NCBI GenBank assembly: GCA_038503075.1
Contig: JBCAML010000009.1
Location: forward strand, 496,001 to 560,000
DNA: 64,000 bases
Source: Gyromitra esculenta
Lineage: Eukaryota; Ascomycota; Pezizomycetes; Pezizales; Discinaceae
Reading direction: 5' to 3'
In this document: in pieces, positions 59,073 to 64,000 of the stretch
Position numbering within the stretch: position 1 is the stretch's first letter
How the letters are laid out: each line of letters begins with the position of its first letter
Position numbers and translations under genes: made by a program
The notes under the pieces: generated by a model
The model's database searches: none
Seen by the model: only the letters and a program-made list of their open reading frames with translations
Told to the model about the DNA's origin: nothing

Positions 59073-60275
59073 CTACACATCCAACATACCCTCCACCCAC
59101 ACAGCCACCTTCTCCGCCATCTCCTCTCCATGATCGATACAAAATCCATGCGGTAATCCGTCCTCGCATATAATCATCTTCGGCTTCCAATCCTCGCCCA
59201 ACCCTCTTCCTCTGCTTTTAATAATCGCGTCCCGGGTAGCATTCGCAACCCAATGGTCGTTCTTGCCAAAATAGAATATCAGCCGTGATCCACCGGTCTT
59301 TTCACTCCCCCACACATCCGTGTTCCAGCGATCAGTTGTGATTTCAGTCATTTCATCACGTGCCATGCTGAGAGCTTGGAATACGGCTCCGCGAGTGGCG
59401 AGGAGCGAGAGGGTTATTGCCGAGGCGGAGGAGGGTTGTCTGGTTACGGTCATGATGAGGAGATGGAGGAGGCGGGTTGGGAGTGGAATGAGTGTGGAGG
59501 AGAGGGCGGAAACGAGGGCTGGGAGGTGGGGAGTTATGCGTAAGAGGCCCTGGAGAATGTTAGTAAATAAACGTGGTCGTGGGATGCTTGCATGGTAGAA
59601 ATGTAGATTGAGAACTATACATACAGATAATATTTTCCCGCTAGGGCTCTTTGCTATCTCCATTACGGTTGGGAACAGCATTACTCCTCCGAGAATCTGG
59701 ACTCCTTCCTCGTCTTCTTCCACAATCCTCTTCTTCCGTCGTTCCCCCAGGACTCGTAGCACCTCCATCGCTATGAACGCGCCTACGGAATGTCCCGCGA
59801 TAATGATTCTAACACCTCGCTTTTCCCCGTCCCCTAGCTGCATTCCTTCCCCGTCCCCTTCCCCTTCCCCGTCCCCGTTTAACGTGCTTTCACTATCGCT
59901 CCCATTCCCTTCCTCAGTCTGTTTTCCGCTGTTTCTTTTTTCCCGCTCGCGTCTACAAATCCATTCGACAATCTCAACTTTTTGCGCTACTTGTTCCTCT
60001 AATGTCCAATACCATGGTGCCTCTCCTCGCGCGGCAGTTTGACGCGTGTGGAAACCAGCATGGGAGACGCCGAGAATATTAATCCTTCGGCTAAGCTGTT
60101 TGGAAAGCGTTGAGAGAAAAGAGCGATAGTATTCTATTAAGCCTGGGTTCCCAGGAAGGAAGAGAAGGTAGGTATCTGGGTCCAAACTCTCTGACGAGGG
60201 GTCATCGTTCGAGGGGTAAAAGAGCGTTTCTGTCGGCGGTAACGAGTCTGGCAAAGGGAAGGGCGTAGAAGTCAT
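59073..60275 (-). CDS. Lipid droplet-associated hydrolase-like protein (2 exons, 375 aa)
   Basis: An alpha/beta hydrolase of the LDAH family, which sits on lipid droplets and acts on sterol or acyl esters. The start is the ATG before TSTPFPLPD. The frame is open upstream to 60455, but without an ATG. The LLFLPGNPGLIEYY segment (about 37-50) is the family signature. The nucleophile is S163 in AGHSVGAF, an Asp lies in FYFGKNDHWV, and a His lies in GLPHGFCIDHG near the end. A Glu/Gly/Asp-rich low-complexity insert at about 119-152 precedes the nucleophile. An intron at 59550-59624 (GTATGT...CTCCAG, TTACTAAC branch point) is 75 bp, a multiple of three without stops, so an unspliced message would also stay open with 25 extra residues. 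The gene is divergent from the coiled-coil protein gene. Confidence 0.9.
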   Translation of the reverse strand: MTSTPFPLPDSLPPTETLFYPSNDDPSSESLDPDTYLLFLPGNPGLIEYYRSFLSTLSKQLSRRINILGVSHAGFHTRQTAARGEAPWYWTLEEQVAQKVEIVEWICRREREKRNSGKQTEEGNGSDSESTLNGDGEGEGDGEGMQLGDGEKRGVRIIIAGHSVGAFIAMEVLRVLGERRKKRIVEEDEEGVQILGGVMLFPTVMEIAKSPSGKILSVCIVLNLHFYHASIPRPRLFTNILQGLLRITPHLPALVSALSSTLIPLPTRLLHLLIMTVTRQPSSASAITLSLLATRGAVFQALSMARDEMTEITTDRWNTDVWGSEKTGGSRLIFYFGKNDHWVANATRDAIIKSRGRGLGEDWKPKMIICEDGLPHGFCIDHGEEMAEKVAVWVEGMLDV

Positions 60276-61933
60276 ATTTGTGGGCTGTTTTCTGAGAGTT
60301 TCCCCGGGGGGGGTCTGCGTGGGGGTAGGTAGTCGGCGCGAGGGCTTTTTAGTCTGAGTTACGGCACGAGGTAAGCAGCTTTTCGGGGAATCTCGCGCTT
60401 CGTCTCGCGTCGTGATTTCCGTGCCTCGCCCGCTCGCTCGGCGGACACCTGGCAATTACGGGACAGTACGACAGATGCAGAAGGTATGCCGGACAGCCGG
60501 ATGATCGTGATCTGTCCCGAGCCGAGATGTGCGCGTTCCTGGTTCGTCCCCCTGATCCTGACCGCCCTGTCGACACCCCCCGGCCAGCCTTGTGTTTTAA
60601 TTGCTTTTGCGGGCAATGTATGGTAATCTGGGGCAAACGGGCTTTTGGATGGAGTGGAACGTGAATCGTCTGATGGGATTGATACTGAGACTGTAGTATT
60701 TACATGTGAGGTGAAAAAGTACATATGTACATGTATACATGTATATATATATGCTTGAGGGAGGTTGTATGTGCACTAAGCTTTGATCAGCCTTCAGAAT
60801 GCAGACGAGGTGACTTTGACATTTCCGGACGTTGGTGATCGCGGCTGATCGGGTTGATCACGTTACTCATCAATACTGAATCTTCAAGCGTTGCACAAAA
60901 CAAAAGTGGAAGCTGATATTGCCAGACTGATCTTCACGTGCAATATGATATGATGTGAGGAGGGCATCGCAACGATGGAGTTGGGGAAGCACGAGGCGGC
61001 TGCGAATTCCTGTTTCTTGCGTCCAGCACGATTTCCACCCACTCTGCATGGGATTCTATCATTTTGGAGGGGGGCACGAAATGCATTGGAGTTGGGGAAA
61101 CAAGAAAAGGCAGTACAGACAGTGCAGCAGCAGCAGCAGCGAGACCAACATGCTGGAGCAGCCAGTTGCTGGAACACAAGCGAGTTGAACACCAGAGTAT
61201 CGCCAGCCAACGAGAACCAACAAATGTGCCAAGTCAGCGACCCCAAAGCTAGCTCTACGCGGCTAAGCGTAAACACTGGCTGGTCTGGCCAACACAGCTC
61301 GAGCGCAACAACAGAACCGCTCCCAAATCCGTCCCATATGGCCGTCGACCGTTGCCCCCAGCCTCCCCTGAGTAGAACTCGTCACTACCAGCTTTATGTT
61401 CAGCTAATAGGAGTCCGTTTCCCCCCCGCCATCCGCTTCTCTCTCGATACCCCCTTCCCACTCCCCTCATCTAAATCTCTCCCCACTCAATCAATTTGTT
61501 CATCGAGAGTTTTATAATCCCTCCAGGTCTTGGGAAATTACTACTACGCTCGTTTCAAGAAATACAGGGCTCAAGCTTTAATTCTAGAGTAGTTGTGCTG
61601 TTGCTATCGTTTTTGTTGTTAAGCCTAGCTTTCCCGTGAGCCCTCGCAACGTCTTGCTCGTTTGACCAATTGCTAACCCTCCTGTAGCTAAACTATTCTG
61701 TAACGTCAATAAACATAAACGTCAAACCCACGTTCCTCCTTTGTCAATTTCACCCGACCAGACCAGGCCTCGATCCCGCTGCGAGGATCCAATCCGCCAA
61801 CGCACCAAGGAGGGCCGGCCTTCCATCAGAAACATAAGCATCAAATTGCACTCGGCATTCCTGATTCCTTGCATACAGCCTACGTCAACTAAATCTCAGG
61901 CCATAGAGCATAGCAGCCCGTCACCCCCCAATC
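60276..61933. other. Divergent promoter region, LDAH-like and coiled-coil genes
   Basis: Contains two TACATGTA palindromes in a TA-rich stretch (about 60720-60750), a CAG run at 61123-61140, and a C-rich leader before the coiled-coil gene. Frames at 60.9-61.5 kb exist on both strands and are low-complexity. Confidence 0.5.
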
Positions 61934-63613
61934 ATGAAGCCCCACGCGCCTATCGAGTCAGATACCCCGCCATCACAACTCTCCTCCCCTTTCTTATCAT
62001 CATCCCCTGAAAACCGAGAATCCCGTTCCTCGATACCATCGTTGAACCTTGACACCTCGTCCTCAAACTCATCTCAACCGGGGGATCCCTGGGATCCTGA
62101 AACCAGCTCCATCAAATCCTCGACATCACGAGGGGACCGAAACGCACTTTATATCGAAACCACTCCCCATTCATTGAGTAGAGATAGCTCGCCTAGCAGA
62201 TTATCAAAGATTTCAGCGCTGGCCGGTTCGCAGCTGCAGAGAGTTGCTTCAGTGAAGCATAATCGATCGAGTTCGTCACCTATGGGATTTACAGGGGATA
62301 AGGGACAGGCGGCTCCCCAGAGGGGGGCGGCGGCGTTGTTTGGGTCGTTGTTTGCAGCGAAGTCGGCAGAGCATCCGATTGTGGCTTCTACGTCAACTGG
62401 TACGCCGAGTTTGCTGCCTGCACAGATGCCGAGGTCACGATCGGGCTCAACGCTATCAACAATGTCAACTTCCAAGTCTAACTCTAAAGGTTTCTTTACG
62501 ACCCTCGGCTCCGCCATCCAAACTCAGCTCTCAACAGCCTCGCCCCCTGATACTCCTTCGCGGCGCTCAGCTCGTAGAAATTCTCCAGAACTGGGCTCAA
62601 CTCTTCTCGTTGACGAATTTGCTGGCATTTGTTTTAGGCAGCTTCTCACCTCCTACACGCTTGAACCGACTAGCACCCCCGAGAACCCGCAGGATGCGCT
62701 AAAACAGACGCCTGAAAGTCGCCTCGAGGAGTTGTCAGTCACAGCTGCAGACTTGCTAGAACGCGTGTACGACGCTTATAAATCTCGCACCGCGTCTCTT
62801 GCGGACATGCTCTACGAGCAGGAGGAGACGAACGAGCTTCTTGAAGAATCGCGGGCTCGGACTTCCCAGTATAAAATTCAACTGGAACGTCTTGCAACTG
62901 AGGAGCAGGATGCCCGAGATGAGCAAAACTTCCGTATGACCGTCCAAGAGCGCCGCATGAAACAGCTAGAAGCTCAGTTACAACAGGAGCGTTCAAAACG
63001 AGAAGAAGCGGAGGAGGAGTTGCAGCGGCGAGACGCAGAAAAGAAGAAGAGAACAAGTGCTGCAAGTGATAGCGGTTTTGAGAGTGATGGGGACAGCATG
63101 TTTTCACGCGACAGGGCAAGCATGGTTGTGAGCCCAGTGGAGAGTTTCATGGACGGTGTGGACGAGCACCCAATGAGTAGTAGGAGGGATAGCCTCACAC
63201 CTTCGACATATACTGCTGTATCCAGGTCTGATTCGGGGCGATGCGAACACTGTAGCCACTGCAGCACGTATTCCCGAAGCTTGACACCTAGTTCTGCATC
63301 TATCCGCAATCCGACACCCCTTTCCCAGGCTTGGTCAGCGGGAAGCGACGGGAGCGGAGAGAAGACACCAACGCAAACACCCGTCTCGAGTCCTCCAAGT
63401 GCAACAACAACAAGCACAAAATGGGGATTTGGATCGCTTACAAGGAAAGCAGGGGCTGCTGTGTCAGGTGTAGGGTGGTCGGGAGGAAATGTAGAAGAAG
63501 TCCGATCCGAGAACCGAGTGTTGAGGGCGAGGGTTGGTGAACTAGAAAGAGTTGTGAATGACTGTTTGGAGTTTGTGGCGGGGAGAGAAAGAATAGTTAC
63601 TTCTTTTGAGTAA
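61934..63613 (+). CDS. Ser-rich coiled-coil protein of unknown function (559 aa)
   Basis: A single long exon with a clear ATG. The first 200 residues are Ser/Pro/Thr-rich and probably disordered, with many SP/TP phosphosite-like pairs. A central acidic helical part (about 225-275) leads into a strong coiled coil (about 270-375, Glu/Gln/Arg/Leu heptads such as LADMLYEQEETNELLEESR). Another Ser-rich region contains a short Cys/His cluster (CEHCSHCS, about 437-444). A final helix at about 520-555 has VRSENRVLRARVGELERVV. Layout suggests a cytoskeletal or polarity scaffold, but no named family was recognised. Confidence 0.8.
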   Translation: MKPHAPIESDTPPSQLSSPFLSSSPENRESRSSIPSLNLDTSSSNSSQPGDPWDPETSSIKSSTSRGDRNALYIETTPHSLSRDSSPSRLSKISALAGSQLQRVASVKHNRSSSSPMGFTGDKGQAAPQRGAAALFGSLFAAKSAEHPIVASTSTGTPSLLPAQMPRSRSGSTLSTMSTSKSNSKGFFTTLGSAIQTQLSTASPPDTPSRRSARRNSPELGSTLLVDEFAGICFRQLLTSYTLEPTSTPENPQDALKQTPESRLEELSVTAADLLERVYDAYKSRTASLADMLYEQEETNELLEESRARTSQYKIQLERLATEEQDARDEQNFRMTVQERRMKQLEAQLQQERSKREEAEEELQRRDAEKKKRTSAASDSGFESDGDSMFSRDRASMVVSPVESFMDGVDEHPMSSRRDSLTPSTYTAVSRSDSGRCEHCSHCSTYSRSLTPSSASIRNPTPLSQAWSAGSDGSGEKTPTQTPVSSPPSATTTSTKWGFGSLTRKAGAAVSGVGWSGGNVEEVRSENRVLRARVGELERVVNDCLEFVAGRERIVTSFE

Positions 63614-64000
63614 GACTTGCATTGGTTGGTACTGGCTGTATTCATAGACTGCTAAGGGATGGTTCTTTTCTTGTTCTATTCTTTTCTTATGAGGGGCTGC
63701 GCACGCTTTATTTATTTTACTACATTGGGATTGGTGTTGGGGTGTTTTTTTGTTTCATTCTCTTTAATTTCCTATTGTCGGTCATCGAGCATTATCGCTA
63801 GTGGGAAGGGACCCTTTTTCTTATCGTCCTTCGATTTGTATTGCGAGAACGCCATGGTCATCAATACGAAGGCCCTGAAGTCTGTTTCTTTTCTGTCCGA
63901 GGTCTCTAGACTTGAGACTTCGTTCTTTATTACAGGCTGTCGCGTGTGAGTGATTATACAGGCTCTTGGCCTGTACACTCTGGGAATGGCAAATTGCATT
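63614..64000. other. 3' flank of the coiled-coil gene
   Basis: T-rich sequence, probably 3' UTR and terminator of the coiled-coil gene. A short inverted element (TCTAGACTTGAGA) is visible near 63905. No gene is seen before the window ends. Confidence 0.5.

Noticed and set aside
1..64000. CRISPR arrays, rRNA genes or viral sequence
   Set aside because: None was seen. The host is a fungus, and the only regular repeats are microsatellites and short dispersed motifs.

Overview
The window is nuclear DNA of a filamentous ascomycete (Pezizomycotina). The evidence is short introns (about 50-110 bp, with two of about 200-270 bp), GTATGT/GTAAGT-type donors, CTAAC/CTGAC-like branch points 10-25 bp before the acceptor, and families typical of or restricted to these fungi: the DUF3176-like membrane protein, the Set2 AWS-SET-WW-SRI layout, the fungal SAM-SNF2 helicase and Erf4. 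The host lineage cannot be fixed by eye. The long AT-rich spacers and many introns would fit Pezizomycetes-like genomes, but that is a guess.

Layout. 1-5.3 kb is gene-free. 5.3-6.4 kb holds an AT-hook protein whose two short first exons contain a Myb/SANT-like start. 6.4-12.5 kb is gene-poor and carries a 164-bp MITE-like element. 12.6-14.2 kb is a DUF3176-type membrane protein. 15.5-16.6 kb (minus) is a four-helix membrane protein, divergent from RAD23 (17.9-19.5 kb, seven exons). SET2 lies at 21.4-24.6 kb. 26.65-27.08 kb holds a three-exon small secreted cysteine-containing protein gene whose second codon is TAG. 28.5-29.8 kb (minus) is an Erf4-type palmitoyltransferase subunit. 32.8-34.0 kb is a short-chain dehydrogenase. 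35.7-42.5 kb is a very large SAM-domain SNF2 helicase. 43.9-44.9 kb is a multi-pass membrane protein. 47.4-47.9 kb (minus) is a small ankyrin protein, divergent from a peroxisomal citrate synthase (49.3-50.9 kb) ending in AKL. 54.2-55.5 kb is a tandem H-type lectin. 57.0-58.0 kb is a SAM-dependent methyltransferase. 59.1-60.3 kb (minus) is a lipid-droplet hydrolase homologue, divergent from a Ser-rich coiled-coil protein (61.9-63.6 kb).

The genes are mostly independent housekeeping functions: chromatin and repair (RAD23, SET2, SNF2, AT-hook), lipid and peroxisome metabolism (citrate synthase, LDAH), and protein lipidation (Erf4). There is no operon-like or biosynthetic cluster logic. The parts most worth following are the nonsense-interrupted secreted protein, the two-domain lectin, the DUF3176-like and 341-residue membrane proteins, the enriched TACATGTA palindrome and a dispersed 15-mer in the spacers. 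Spliced models were built by hand from splice signals and reading-frame agreement. Those marked uncertain need transcripts.
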